Origin: Bacilli bacterium | Lineage (GTDB): Bacteria; Bacillota_I; Bacilli_A; RF39; UBA660 | NCBI GenBank assembly: GCA_017544525.1 | Contig: JAFYEA010000025.1 | Location: 62,001 to 126,000, forward strand | Direction: 5' to 3' | Length of the DNA stretch: 64,000 nt | Shown here: positions 45,051 to 54,024 of the stretch, one piece after another | Layout: each line of letters begins with the position of its first letter | How positions within the stretch are numbered: position 1 is the stretch's first letter | Position numbers and translations under genes: made by a program | Notes under the pieces: model-generated | Database searches by the model: none | Seen by the model: the letters and a program-made list of their open reading frames with translations, nothing else | What the model was told of the DNA's origin: nothing

Positions 45051-45660
45051 CACCTTTTACTATATATAACTTATCATTTTCTTTTATTAAGGTAACTCTT
45101 AATTTACTTTGATATCCCATATCTTCTACATAAGTCCATGTTAATGTTACAACATATCCTTCATATTCAGTTTTACTATGAGTATATTTTGTTTCCTGTA
45201 TATCTGTAACTTCTATACTTTTAACTTCAGGTAACTTTTGAGTTCTCTTACCATCCAAATTACTTTCAATATTCTTATATAATGTATCGCCTAAATTCTC
45301 TTTAAAATTTTCTCTTAAATCTTTATGAATAAATTCAAGACCACCTATATCAGTACTAGTTAATTTATTATTAAGTGTATATACATCAATTACAAATAGT
45401 TTAGAGATTAATTTAGCATATTCACTATAATCTATAGGATTTGTATTTAAAACCTTCTCTAAAGCCTTAAAATTGTCTTTATATACAGAATTATCATTCT
45501 TACTTAATGTATATCCATATAAATCTAAAGATATTAACTTCTTATCAGGTGCTTTATCCTGAAAAAAGTCAGTATATACTTTATATCCAGTAAAACCAAA
45601 TAATAAAATACCCATTATTACAAATAAAACAATTATTAAAATATCACTTCTCTTATTCAT
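45046..45660 (-). CDS. membrane-anchored hypothetical protein, 204 aa
   Basis: One N-terminal membrane helix (about residues 7-29) is followed by an extracellular region of 175 residues without Cys. I recognise no family. The gene overlaps the end of the LtaS-like gene by 8 bases, which suggests coupled translation and a role linked to that enzyme, for example as an accessory or regulator of polymer synthesis. That link is inferred. Confidence 0.7.
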   Translation of the reverse strand: MNKRSDILIIVLFVIMGILLFGFTGYKVYTDFFQDKAPDKKLISLDLYGYTLSKNDNSVYKDNFKALEKVLNTNPIDYSEYAKLISKLFVIDVYTLNNKLTSTDIGGLEFIHKDLRENFKENLGDTLYKNIESNLDGKRTQKLPEVKSIEVTDIQETKYTHSKTEYEGYVVTLTWTYVEDMGYQSKLRVTLIKENDKLYIVKGE

Positions 45661-47674
45661 GACTACACTCTCCTATTCTACTTTCCTCTTCTCTAATTAA
45701 ATCATGAGTTACAATTCCATTTGAAACATCAAGGACTTTATCGGCATATTCCCTAATTCTATCAATATAATCTCTATTAATGGGATCTTCAGTAAATGCT
45801 ATGTATTCATCATTAGAATCACTATAATAAACTTTATCAGTTAATACATTTCCATTAGGAAATACTACAATATTCTCTTTATCACTAAATATATCATGTC
45901 CTAAAGAATATTTCTCTTCAAAACCAAACATATTGGCAATCGTAGGTAATACATCATACATTCCCATAGTTTCTTCTATCTTTAGATTAAACTCTTTATC
46001 ATTACTCCATATAATTAATGGAGTATTTTTTAATAATTCATATGTATAACTATAAACATTTACATAATTTTCGTCCTCTTTATCTATTATACCATTATTT
46101 ATAGGATCATAATTATATAATCTATCAAATTCTTTTTTAGACTGTCTAGCTTCATGATCGCCATAAAATATAATGATTGTATTATCTAATAAATTATCTT
46201 TCTTTAAATTTTCAATTAATTCACCAAATGCACTATCAGCATAATGAGATGATTTTATATAATTACCCATTGGAGTACCTTCTAAATAAGGTGCCTTTCC
46301 TTTCTGCTTCTTACCATTTTTATCTAAATACTCATAACTCATAGATACATCAAATTCACCATACTTATCAACATCATTAAAAGGTGAATGATTAGATAAA
46401 GTAATTATCGTACCAAAAAATGGAGATTTATTCTCTTTAATAGTTTTATATATTGGAATTAATTGATTAAAGAACTCTTTATCAGATAATCCAAGCCCAA
46501 TATAATTTTCATCATCTTCATCTACAGGTATTATGAAATTATCTTTAGCATAAAAATCTTTATATCCTAAATTCTTATGCATTATCTCTCTATTCCAATA
46601 TTCCCTATTATTCGCATGAGCACTAAATGTATAATATCCTAATCCTTGAAAATAATAAGGCATACCATAGTATTTTCTATCATAATAGTTTACAAATACA
46701 GTTCCACTAGAAGATGGCATTAATCCAGTTAATAAACTAAATTCAGTATCTGAAGAAGTACCTACACTTATCTGTGGATAAAATTTACTAAAATAAATAC
46801 CTTCTTTTGCAAACTTATTAATATTAGGGATAACCTCTTTACCATTTATTTTTAAATCAACTAAGAAAGATTGTATACTCTCAGCATGTATAAATAATAC
46901 ATTCTTTCCTTTAAAAATATCAGTATATTCATTCCTTTCTTTCTTTTCTTCCCATTTACAAGCATAATAGTTTCTAAATTTTGCCGCTGCTTCATCATAA
47001 CCAAATAAAGTATTTATACTAGGTCTTATACTTTGAAACATATCATTAATAGTATATACATATATACCATACTTTTTAACAACACTTTCTCTATTCCATA
47101 GTTTAATAAATCTACTACCATCACTAGCAGATACAGTACATGTAAGAATAACAAACAAAACTCCTATTACCTTATATAAATTCTTAAATATTTTTTTACT
47201 ATTATCAACATTTACTTTTTCATAATATTTAGTTTTATTTAATATAATATTAATTATTATAAATATTATTGGAAATATTAAATATAAAAACTGGTTAAAA
47301 TGAAGCTTAGCAAATAAAGAATCATTTACTTGACCTACCATAGAAGCAGTAGATAATAAATTAACAGATAAAAAAGATTGATAAAAGCCATAATATATTT
47401 CATTTCCTATTGCTATACCACTAAAGAAAAATAACCATATTAAATAATAGGTATATCTAGTCTTAACTTTTAATAAATAAGCAAATGATCCAACTATTAA
47501 AGCAATAAAGAAATCGCAAACTAATGCTTTAAATACTAATCTAGAGACTGTATTAACACGCAAAAAAAGTCCAATTAACATGGATAATACTATAAACAAT
47601 ATAAACAATCTATTATTCTTTATAAAATCTAAAATACTCTTGTATATTTTTTTTGTATTAAACTTCCCTTTCAT
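45653..47674 (-). CDS. LtaS-like sulfatase-fold phosphoglycerol transferase
   Basis: A 673-residue protein with five N-terminal membrane helices in the first 200 residues and an extracellular sulfatase-type domain. KNVLFIHAESIQSFLV holds the metal-binding Glu, SVGTSSDTEFSLLTGLMPSS the catalytic Thr region and IIIFYGDHEARQ the Asp-His metal pair. It belongs to the family that polymerises glycerol phosphate from phosphatidylglycerol into lipoteichoic acid, though some members modify other polymers. It has its own strong promoter and is followed by an overlapping membrane-protein gene. Confidence 0.9.
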   Translation of the reverse strand: MKGKFNTKKIYKSILDFIKNNRLFILFIVLSMLIGLFLRVNTVSRLVFKALVCDFFIALIVGSFAYLLKVKTRYTYYLIWLFFFSGIAIGNEIYYGFYQSFLSVNLLSTASMVGQVNDSLFAKLHFNQFLYLIFPIIFIIINIILNKTKYYEKVNVDNSKKIFKNLYKVIGVLFVILTCTVSASDGSRFIKLWNRESVVKKYGIYVYTINDMFQSIRPSINTLFGYDEAAAKFRNYYACKWEEKKERNEYTDIFKGKNVLFIHAESIQSFLVDLKINGKEVIPNINKFAKEGIYFSKFYPQISVGTSSDTEFSLLTGLMPSSSGTVFVNYYDRKYYGMPYYFQGLGYYTFSAHANNREYWNREIMHKNLGYKDFYAKDNFIIPVDEDDENYIGLGLSDKEFFNQLIPIYKTIKENKSPFFGTIITLSNHSPFNDVDKYGEFDVSMSYEYLDKNGKKQKGKAPYLEGTPMGNYIKSSHYADSAFGELIENLKKDNLLDNTIIIFYGDHEARQSKKEFDRLYNYDPINNGIIDKEDENYVNVYSYTYELLKNTPLIIWSNDKEFNLKIEETMGMYDVLPTIANMFGFEEKYSLGHDIFSDKENIVVFPNGNVLTDKVYYSDSNDEYIAFTEDPINRDYIDRIREYADKVLDVSNGIVTHDLIREEESRIGECSHE

Positions 47675-47691
47675 TTCATTTCCTCACAACA

Positions 47692-47720
47692 ATTATATCA
47701 TTATAACCTATCTTTTTCAA
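47692..47720 (-). promoter_or_regulatory. sigma-A promoter of the LtaS-like gene
   Basis: TTGAAA (47715-47720) and TATAAT (47692-47697) on the minus strand, 17 bases apart, with a TG before the -10. Confidence 0.78.
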
Positions 47721-47747
47721 TTCAAAAAAAAAGAGTTAAAACTCTTA
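47720..47747 (-). terminator. rho-independent terminator of 47751-48122
   Basis: AAGAGTT/AACTCTT inverted repeat (47731-47737 with 47740-47746) forms a stem of about 6 bp with a small loop, followed on the minus strand by nine T residues. Confidence 0.65.
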
Positions 47748-47750
47748 ATT

Positions 47751-48122
47751 TTAAATATCTGTTGTTGCTATCTTACATGAAGAATTCCATGGGTTATTAA
47801 TACATTTAGTACAAGCTGCTTGTCTATAAGTTTCATTACCTACTAAAGTCATTAATAATCCTACTAATGTTACAACTAGGAATACAAGTACGGCAGCAAT
47901 TGCTCTCTTTACAAGTTTGTTTTGTGCTTCTTTAATCTTGTTTTCATCTTTTTCACTAACAGCTTTAGCTAAATCAATCATACCTACTACAATTAGAATT
48001 AGTGGGACAATAATTTTAATTCCCCAAATTACAATACCTACTATTCTAAATACAGGTCCCATTGCATTACATAACTCATCACTTGATGAGAAAGCATCTA
48101 AAACATTAACTAAATCTAACAT
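47751..48122 (-). CDS. small multi-helix membrane protein, VirB2/TrbC-like
   Basis: A 123-residue protein with hydrophobic segments at about 22-47 and 70-95, separated by a charged loop (EKDENKIKEAQNKLVKRA), and a C-terminal segment with three Cys (ACTKCINNPWNSSCK). The two-helix plus loop layout resembles VirB2/TrbC-type pilins and related small membrane proteins common in Firmicutes. There are no other conjugation genes, so a secretion-system role is not supported. It has the strongest promoter in this part of the window. It may belong to the Tad surface system next to it. Confidence 0.6.
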   Translation of the reverse strand: MLDLVNVLDAFSSSDELCNAMGPVFRIVGIVIWGIKIIVPLILIVVGMIDLAKAVSEKDENKIKEAQNKLVKRAIAAVLVFLVVTLVGLLMTLVGNETYRQAACTKCINNPWNSSCKIATTDI

Positions 48123-48143
48123 ACTATCCCTCCATTAATTAAA

Positions 48144-48172
48144 ATTTTACAAGATTTTCCTATATTTGTCAA
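48144..48172 (-). promoter_or_regulatory. consensus promoter of the VirB2-like gene
   Basis: Perfect TTGACA (48167-48172) and TAAAAT (48144-48149) on the minus strand, 17 bases apart, immediately after the CpaE-like gene. Confidence 0.8.
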
Positions 48173-48177
48173 TAATA

Positions 48178-49197
48178 CTATAGGTTAATCTTTGACAAGA
48201 ATTTATTGATTGGTTCAATATTATTTTGTCTATCATCAAGCGCAGGAATTGCAAATGTAACTTTCAATTTTGTTTCATATTCAAATTGAGCAACATCCTC
48301 ACTATTTAATACACATTTATTTAATACTACATTTTTTCCCTTCAATGTATCTAAAATATTTCTACCTTTTTTAAGCATTTTGTTAATCATAATTGTTGAT
48401 GGTTCTATTAAGTAATATACTTCCGAACATATATCTAAATCATCATAATCATTTAAATCTAAAAATATAACATTACAATCATTTTTATGCATTATTTCTT
48501 TTAATACATCCTGACTAGTAGAACTAATCATATGTACTGGATCATTAAAGTATAAAAAATCTACTTTATTAATCTCAATAGCTGCTACATTCTTTCTATC
48601 TTTTAATGCTTTAGTAAGCATATAAATTAAAGTTGTAGCACCTGCATGCTGAGTTACATTTTTAAATCCAATTATTCTTAATTTACCATTATTTGCTGCT
48701 TGTTGAACTGGAGTACTAACAGTTGGTGCAGCAGTTTGAGTTGCTGAAGCTGGAGCAGTTCCACCCATAGGTGGTGCTACAACACCTGCAGCAGGAGCAG
48801 CTGCCATTTCTAAATCAGATAAACTATTTAGATTTACAACATCCTTATATGTATGAGGATGAACAAGCAAATAATTTATTCCTTCTGGTTTCTTAGTAAA
48901 GTTATAAATACCTAACCCAGTTAATTTAGCTAAGTATTCTTTGTTATCAGATTCAGGTGTATCATCTAATAATAAAATTACATTTTCCATATTAATATTC
49001 ATTGCTAATTTTTGTAAATTATCAATGTTTTGATAATCCCTAATTGCAGTAATATCTAAAATCATCTTATCATAATAGAAATTAGTAAATGTATCAATTA
49101 TTTCATCTACATTATAAACACCCTCAAGAGATTTCATTACTTCAATATTTAAACCTTGTAATACTTCTTTATATTTATTATAAACCATTACATTCAT
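48178..49197 (-). CDS. CpaE/TadZ-like pilus localisation ATPase, degenerate P-loop
   Basis: A 339-residue protein with an N-terminal receiver-like domain (about 1-125), an Ala/Pro/Thr linker (about 130-170) and a ParA/MinD-type domain. The P-loop reads KNVTQHAGATTLIYMLTKAL in place of the usual KGGvGkTT, with the Thr pair retained but the signature Lys missing. Such degeneracy is known in TadZ proteins, which set the location of Tad pilus assembly rather than act as strong ATPases. It lies 15 bases after the TadE-like gene with a GGAGAT site. Confidence 0.75.
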   Translation of the reverse strand: MNVMVYNKYKEVLQGLNIEVMKSLEGVYNVDEIIDTFTNFYYDKMILDITAIRDYQNIDNLQKLAMNINMENVILLLDDTPESDNKEYLAKLTGLGIYNFTKKPEGINYLLVHPHTYKDVVNLNSLSDLEMAAAPAAGVVAPPMGGTAPASATQTAAPTVSTPVQQAANNGKLRIIGFKNVTQHAGATTLIYMLTKALKDRKNVAAIEINKVDFLYFNDPVHMISSTSQDVLKEIMHKNDCNVIFLDLNDYDDLDICSEVYYLIEPSTIMINKMLKKGRNILDTLKGKNVVLNKCVLNSEDVAQFEYETKLKVTFAIPALDDRQNNIEPINKFLSKINL

Positions 49198-49212
49198 AAT
49201 ATTATCTCCTTT

Positions 49213-49740
49213 CTAATAACACTCTAGTTCATCATCTTCAGCTTGATTAACACTATATATTGTTCTTGTTTCACCAGAAACAGGTATTTTAACAACAATC
49301 TGTAATACTGGTATTTCAACAGCAATATATGTTGTTACCTTGTAATAAACATTACTTTTTGGAGATGATGAGTTTTGACATATTTTCTTTATACAATAAC
49401 CACCAGAATAAGACTTTCCTTCACCATCAGGACAAGGAATCTTTTTAGCTACTTCTTTATTATATCCTGCTTGCATAATATAGTAGTAAGCTTTTGCTTC
49501 TACATTATTAAATTCCTCTTTAATATTATCTGCTTCTAATAATAATTGTTCAATTGGTATATTTGCGACATCATTACTACTCTTAGTAAAACCTTCCTTA
49601 TGCTCAATATAATTAATTATCTGATTCTTAACATTAAATGCTTTAGTATAACTAATAGAATAAGCAAGAAAACTAGAAAATAGTACAACAAAAACAATAA
49701 CAATACCCATTATCCAAGTACCACCAATCGCCTCTCTCAT
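49213..49740 (-). CDS. TadE-like pseudopilin with cysteines
   Basis: A 175-residue protein starting MREAIGGTWIMGIVIVFVVL, a short leader followed at once by one hydrophobic helix, as in TadE/TadF pseudopilins. The exported part has six Cys, including CPDGEGKSYSGGYC and ICQ, and a Cys near the end. It lies downstream of the small pilin behind a strong terminator, which should lower its level relative to that pilin. The leader resembles those of the two other pilin-like genes in the locus. Confidence 0.7.
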   Translation of the reverse strand: MREAIGGTWIMGIVIVFVVLFSSFLAYSISYTKAFNVKNQIINYIEHKEGFTKSSNDVANIPIEQLLLEADNIKEEFNNVEAKAYYYIMQAGYNKEVAKKIPCPDGEGKSYSGGYCIKKICQNSSSPKSNVYYKVTTYIAVEIPVLQIVVKIPVSGETRTIYSVNQAEDDELECY

Positions 49741-49765
49741 ATTTTCTTCTCCTTTCTTATCCCAA

Positions 49766-49811
49766 ATTTAAAAAAAACTATAAACTATAACAACTATAAT
49801 TTATAGTTAAT
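49766..49811 (-). terminator. strong intra-operon terminator after the pilin gene
   Basis: On the minus strand a long near-perfect inverted repeat (AACTATAAA...TTTATAGTT, about 14 bp with one mismatch) is followed by eight T residues. It lies between the pilin gene and the TadE-like gene. Confidence 0.8.
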
Positions 49812-49816
49812 TCTAA

Positions 49817-50086
49817 TTAATCATAATCAATATCAGTACAATTTTCTCCAGAATCTTCACCTGCTGGACAACATTGCCATTGATGTGTCTTAGTTTGATC
49901 TCCTGTATTAACAGTATCATCTTGTCTTACAGCATGCCATCCACTACCAAATGTACTCTTACAAGTTTGAGTAACAATTGAAGTTTGGATGATTGGCCAT
50001 ATTACTAAATAGAACATTGCAGCTAAAGCAGCAACAGCTACTAAAGTTACAACAGTCATATTTAATTCACCAGTTGCTTCTTTCAT
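49817..50086 (-). CDS. small Flp-type pilin, probable major subunit
   Basis: An 89-residue protein: leader MKEATGELN, hydrophobic helix MTVVTLVAVAALAAMFYLVIW, then a short polar domain with four Cys (TCKS, QCCP, NCTD) and an acidic end. Size and layout fit a Flp or TadE-class pilin; the Cys residues are unusual for Flp. It has its own near-consensus promoter, an AGGAGGAA site and a strong terminator, so it should be the most abundant product of the locus, as expected for a major pilin. No prepilin peptidase is seen in the window. Confidence 0.65.
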   Translation of the reverse strand: MKEATGELNMTVVTLVAVAALAAMFYLVIWPIIQTSIVTQTCKSTFGSGWHAVRQDDTVNTGDQTKTHQWQCCPAGEDSGENCTDIDYD

Positions 50087-50116
50087 TAATTCATTCCTCC
50101 TTTATTATCTATTTTT

Positions 50117-50145
50117 ATTATACAATACACACTTTTTATATTCAA
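50117..50145 (-). promoter_or_regulatory. sigma-A promoter of the pilin gene
   Basis: TTGAAT (50140-50145) and TATAAT (50117-50122) on the minus strand, 17 bases apart. Confidence 0.78.
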
Positions 50146-50153
50146 GCATTTTA

Positions 50154-50987
50154 TTATGTAACGACAAATATCTGTAAAATAGACAATAGTAATATAATCA
50201 TTACTCCTGCTCCAGTAGCAGCAAGCATTGTCATTGTTTTCTTCTCCATCTTATCAAGTCTTTCTTTATACTTAGTATCTCTTGATTTAGCTTGTAAATT
50301 AGATATAGTTCTTGAGAAAACAATTAATTGTTCTTGTTTTCTTTCTTGACTACCTAAACTAAGTCTGTAAAGAAGTCTCATCATACGCATTGAATCTCTA
50401 ACTGGATAACGTCTAGCAAATTCCATATATGGTTCGATTGTTGAATCACCGGAATCAATAGCCGCTATCAAATCTCTTAATCCAGGTTTAAACATATCTG
50501 GGGCTTCTTCTAAACTTCTTGTTATAGCTACAGGAACTGTATAGTGTTGAATTAAGATTTCTAAACTCTTCAAATAATATGGTAGTTTTAAGTTAATATC
50601 ATGTAAGTGTACTTTATAATAATTCTTTAATTTACTATAATCATCTTTAAATACTAAATATGTAATACCAAATACAATAACTAATTTTATTGGAAAATTT
50701 ATTCCACTAATACTTGTTATTATAACTATCATACCAACCACAAATGTTATAATAGCGTTTTTAACTCTAGCTTGGTATCTACCGCTAGGATCAGCAGCAT
50801 CACCATATCTACTAACACATAAGAAATCATAATCATCTTCTTTTAGTTTTCCAAATACAACTTTGTTATCATCAACAAACTTATTAAAACTAAAAGCGCC
50901 AATATAATTGAATAAGAATATTAATATTACTCCAACAATTAATATTTCAATTCCATTAATATTTAATATAGTATTTATTAATCCCAT
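50154..50987 (-). CDS. tadC: TadC-like pilus inner-membrane platform protein
   Basis: A 277-residue T2SF-domain membrane protein. Hydrophobic segments at about 10-30, 78-115 and 250-277 flank a cytoplasmic T2SF domain (about 125-245) containing LPYYLKSLEILIQHYTVPVA and FARRYPVRDSMRMMRLLYRL. It pairs with TadB to form the platform that couples ATPase motion to pilin assembly. It follows TadB by 2 bases. Confidence 0.8.
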   Translation of the reverse strand: MGLINTILNINGIEILIVGVILIFLFNYIGAFSFNKFVDDNKVVFGKLKEDDYDFLCVSRYGDAADPSGRYQARVKNAIITFVVGMIVIITSISGINFPIKLVIVFGITYLVFKDDYSKLKNYYKVHLHDINLKLPYYLKSLEILIQHYTVPVAITRSLEEAPDMFKPGLRDLIAAIDSGDSTIEPYMEFARRYPVRDSMRMMRLLYRLSLGSQERKQEQLIVFSRTISNLQAKSRDTKYKERLDKMEKKTMTMLAATGAGVMIILLLSILQIFVVT

Positions 50988-50989
50988 AA

Positions 50990-51889
50990 TTACTCAGCCC
51001 CCACATCTTCATGGTAATATTTTATACCAGATATAAGGAAGTATGTATTTATTAATATTACACCATGAAGTAATAATACTACATACCAATCTTCAAGCAA
51101 TTTTATATAACTTTCATTTCCTAAAAGTAATTGAACTAATAAAACTAATAAATAAAGTGCACATCCAAATGTTATAAATTGTTTATAGAATTGTGTTCTA
51201 TCAATTCTATCACGATATACACTTTCAACAAGCATATCTATATCTTGTAACATACCTTCTAAAGCTTCACCTGAATCTTTAGAACCTTCTTTAGTTATTT
51301 GTAAGAATAGTTGATGCATATTCTTAACTACATAATAATCATATTTTTCATTCATGAATCTTACTGCTTCATCAATTGTACCATTGTCATAAGACATTTG
51401 AATCATTTCTTTAACATCTGAAAGTACTGGATCTTCTAATACACCAGAATCTCTTACACCTTCAAGAGCTTTAACAAATGATTGTGTAGTATTATATTCC
51501 ATAATTACATTTGTAGTATATACTTGAATCTGTTCAAATATATATTCACTATATGCTTTCTTACATCTAAGATAAGCTAAATATGGAATAAATGCTATTG
51601 CAGCAGCAGCATAAACAATACTCCAAATAATACTATAGAAATATAGATATGATACAAAAGCAGCTACAGTACCAAACAATATAACTTGAATAGTATATTG
51701 TCTAGTTGTATATTCTTGCCCTAATTCTTTTGCTTTTTCACGAACTACTTTAAAAGAATATGGCGCATACTTTTCATATGTACTACCAACCGTTTTTGTA
51801 ATAAATTTGTAAGATGTATTTCCAACATTTTTTCTATATATATACACAAACAAGAAAATTACAGCAACTACTATTATTTCTATATACAT
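50990..51889 (-). CDS. tadB: TadB-like pilus inner-membrane platform protein
   Basis: A 299-residue T2SF-domain protein with helices at the N-terminus, at about 67-105 and at 235-295, and the cytoplasmic domain between. FVKALEGVRDSGVLEDPVLSDV and FLQITKEGSKDSGEALEGML match the family. It lies 11 bases after TadA with a GGAGG site, the classical Tad order ATPase, TadB, TadC. Confidence 0.82.
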   Translation of the reverse strand: MYIEIIVVAVIFLFVYIYRKNVGNTSYKFITKTVGSTYEKYAPYSFKVVREKAKELGQEYTTRQYTIQVILFGTVAAFVSYLYFYSIIWSIVYAAAAIAFIPYLAYLRCKKAYSEYIFEQIQVYTTNVIMEYNTTQSFVKALEGVRDSGVLEDPVLSDVKEMIQMSYDNGTIDEAVRFMNEKYDYYVVKNMHQLFLQITKEGSKDSGEALEGMLQDIDMLVESVYRDRIDRTQFYKQFITFGCALYLLVLLVQLLLGNESYIKLLEDWYVVLLLHGVILINTYFLISGIKYYHEDVGAE

Positions 51890-51900
51890 CTATGCACCTC

Positions 51901-53160
51901 CTAAAAATCTACAATTTCAAAATCATTCTTCACTTCTGGTTCATCATTTAATTCCTCAAAATGTTCACTTTCAGTAGAATTATCTTCCACAGGTTTTTCT
52001 TCTACTAAAACTTCTTCGTTTACAGGATTACTAGGAACCTCAGTATTATCTATATTATTATCATTATTATCTTCTTCAGTCGCTTCTTCTAAAGTACTAT
52101 TTTTAGGAATAAATGGATCCTCTCTCATCACTACTCCTTGTGAAGCAAGATAATCAATTAAATGCTCTGTAGGATTATTATATTGTTCATTTCCAGCTAA
52201 ATCTCTTTGATAAATAATATTAACTTTAGCTGTATTTTCAACATCATCTACATAAAACTCAACAACTTGTGTAATTTCTCTTTGAAATCTTCCATATTCT
52301 TTTGAATAAAATCCTTTAACATGAATACCAAGTTGAATATATCTATGCATACTTTTAACAAATTGATCAATATCCTGACTTGATTCTAACAATGAGTAAA
52401 GACGCATAGGAATACTTGATGCTTTATCAGAGTGTATTGTTGATAATATATTGTGCCCTGATGAAATTGAATTACGTACAGAAGTAACTGCTTCAGCAGA
52501 ACGAACCTCTGATAGTAAAATCCATCTTGGATTTTGACGCATACAAGCAACTAATACATCAGAATATGAAGCAATGTTATTGGTTTTCATTGCTACAATA
52601 TCTCTTGTAGGATAAATCTTATCTAAGTGAAGTTCCAAAGTATCTTCAATAGTAATAATTTTTTCATTTTCTTTAATATGACTAGCAAGATACTTAACAA
52701 GTTCTGTTTTACCTGAACCAGTTTCTCCACTTACAAGTATATTGCAGTGTCCTTGAACACATTCAATTAGAAAATCATGTAATTTAACAGATACATAATC
52801 TTCTTCAATTAATTTCTCTTTTTTAAGTCTTATCTTTGCTGGTGTTTTTCTAATTAAAACAGCAATTCCATTAGTAGCAATACTATCATGAACAAAGTTA
52901 AGACGCAACTCAGCACTTTCAGCATCTAGTAATGGATGAGCCATATTAAATGACTTACCCATAACATTAGAACATTGGAATGCAAGTTTTTCCATAACTT
53001 CATTTGTTAAACCATCTATATGCTCTTGATAAACACCTTTTGACAATGATTTAACCCATAATTGAGCATTATTAGAAAATGAGATATCTGTTATATCATC
53101 ATCATCTAATAGTGGTTGCAACAAACCAAAATCTATTTGTGAAAAAACCATTGCATCCAT
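51901..53160 (-). CDS. tadA: TadA/CpaF-like pilus assembly ATPase
   Basis: Secretion ATPase of the CpaF/TadA class, 419 residues. Walker A GETGSGKT at 145-152, the Asp box ITIEDTLELHL, Walker B-like RWILLSEVRSAEAV and the His box GHNILSTIHSDKAS are present. The N-terminal domain is shorter than in typical CpaF. Residues 350-419 form a long acidic, low-complexity tail with Asn, Asp and Glu, which is not part of the family and may be a regulatory or docking element. It lies 42 bases after the CpaB genes. Confidence 0.9.
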   Translation of the reverse strand: MDAMVFSQIDFGLLQPLLDDDDITDISFSNNAQLWVKSLSKGVYQEHIDGLTNEVMEKLAFQCSNVMGKSFNMAHPLLDAESAELRLNFVHDSIATNGIAVLIRKTPAKIRLKKEKLIEEDYVSVKLHDFLIECVQGHCNILVSGETGSGKTELVKYLASHIKENEKIITIEDTLELHLDKIYPTRDIVAMKTNNIASYSDVLVACMRQNPRWILLSEVRSAEAVTSVRNSISSGHNILSTIHSDKASSIPMRLYSLLESSQDIDQFVKSMHRYIQLGIHVKGFYSKEYGRFQREITQVVEFYVDDVENTAKVNIIYQRDLAGNEQYNNPTEHLIDYLASQGVVMREDPFIPKNSTLEEATEEDNNDNNIDNTEVPSNPVNEEVLVEEKPVEDNSTESEHFEELNDEPEVKNDFEIVDF

Positions 53161-53202
53161 AATTATTCCCTTTCTTTATTCTTTTTTATATTTTTATTAT
53201 TT

Positions 53203-54024
53203 TTATTCTTTTATAATATTTACAACTTCTGCTTCTTCATCGCAATTAGGTTCTTTATCTGGACATATACGTAATGCATTAGTCCTTATAAAATTAACTA
53301 TATAACTTGTCTTTTCTTGAACTACTTCTGTCTTAGTTTCCTCATCAGCACTATGACCTCTTGGTACTGGGAATAAACTTCCATTTCCACCAATGTACAA
53401 AGCTCTTTTTAATAATAAATGTTGAGATTCAGGTACTTGGAATATCAATGAAGTTGCTTGTTTTTGATCAGCACTTCTTGTATATATATAATTTCCACTT
53501 TCATCTTTTACAGCTAACACTTTAATATCTTTTATTAATACACCAATAAACAATTTTCCTTGTGAATTATAATTTTTATAATATAAGTCAATAACTGTTC
53601 CTGGATAAATTGAATTACCAAAAGTTGAAGTTGAATTAACAGATAATGAAACTATTGTATTACCCTCTTCTATTTTTTCCCAAGAAGAATCAGGCATTTG
53701 ATCCCAAGTAACAACGGCAGATTTATAGAAAACACTTCCCTCAGGAATAAATGTATTATAATTAACATATTTTCCTTCTAAATCTTTTTTATCCCTAATA
53801 ACATTATCAGTAATCATAGCCCTTGCTACTTTTTTTGTTTTAATATCTTCTGCATTGATTGGATCTCTAGCAGGTATTTTTCTAGTTGCAATTGGAACAT
53901 CAATCGCATCAATTGCTTTATTAACTCTATAATTATAAGCGAAATATAAAATTGCTAAACATACTATCATGGCTATCAAAGTAACCATACTTTTATTTTT
54001 GAAGATTTTACTAAAAAATTTCAT
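53203..54024 (-). CDS. cpaB: CpaB/RcpC-like SAF-domain pilus protein, copy 2
   Basis: A 273-residue protein with one N-terminal membrane helix (about 13-30) and an extracellular SAF domain (RKIPARDPINAEDIKTKKVA, then YNTFIPEGSVFYKSAVV), followed by the RcpC-like part with STSTFGNSIYPGTVIDLYYK. It ends with IRTNALRICPDKEPNCDEEAE, including two Cys. CpaB proteins are thought to help guide the pilus through the wall or outer layer. Stop and start overlap the copy before it by one base. Confidence 0.82.
   Translation of the reverse strand: MKFFSKIFKNKSMVTLIAMIVCLAILYFAYNYRVNKAIDAIDVPIATRKIPARDPINAEDIKTKKVARAMITDNVIRDKKDLEGKYVNYNTFIPEGSVFYKSAVVTWDQMPDSSWEKIEEGNTIVSLSVNSTSTFGNSIYPGTVIDLYYKNYNSQGKLFIGVLIKDIKVLAVKDESGNYIYTRSADQKQATSLIFQVPESQHLLLKRALYIGGNGSLFPVPRGHSADEETKTEVVQEKTSYIVNFIRTNALRICPDKEPNCDEEAEVVNIIKE

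Noticed and set aside
47751..48122. Conjugative type IV secretion system pilin
   Set aside because: No VirB4, VirD4, relaxase or other transfer genes are near; only the helix layout resembles VirB2.
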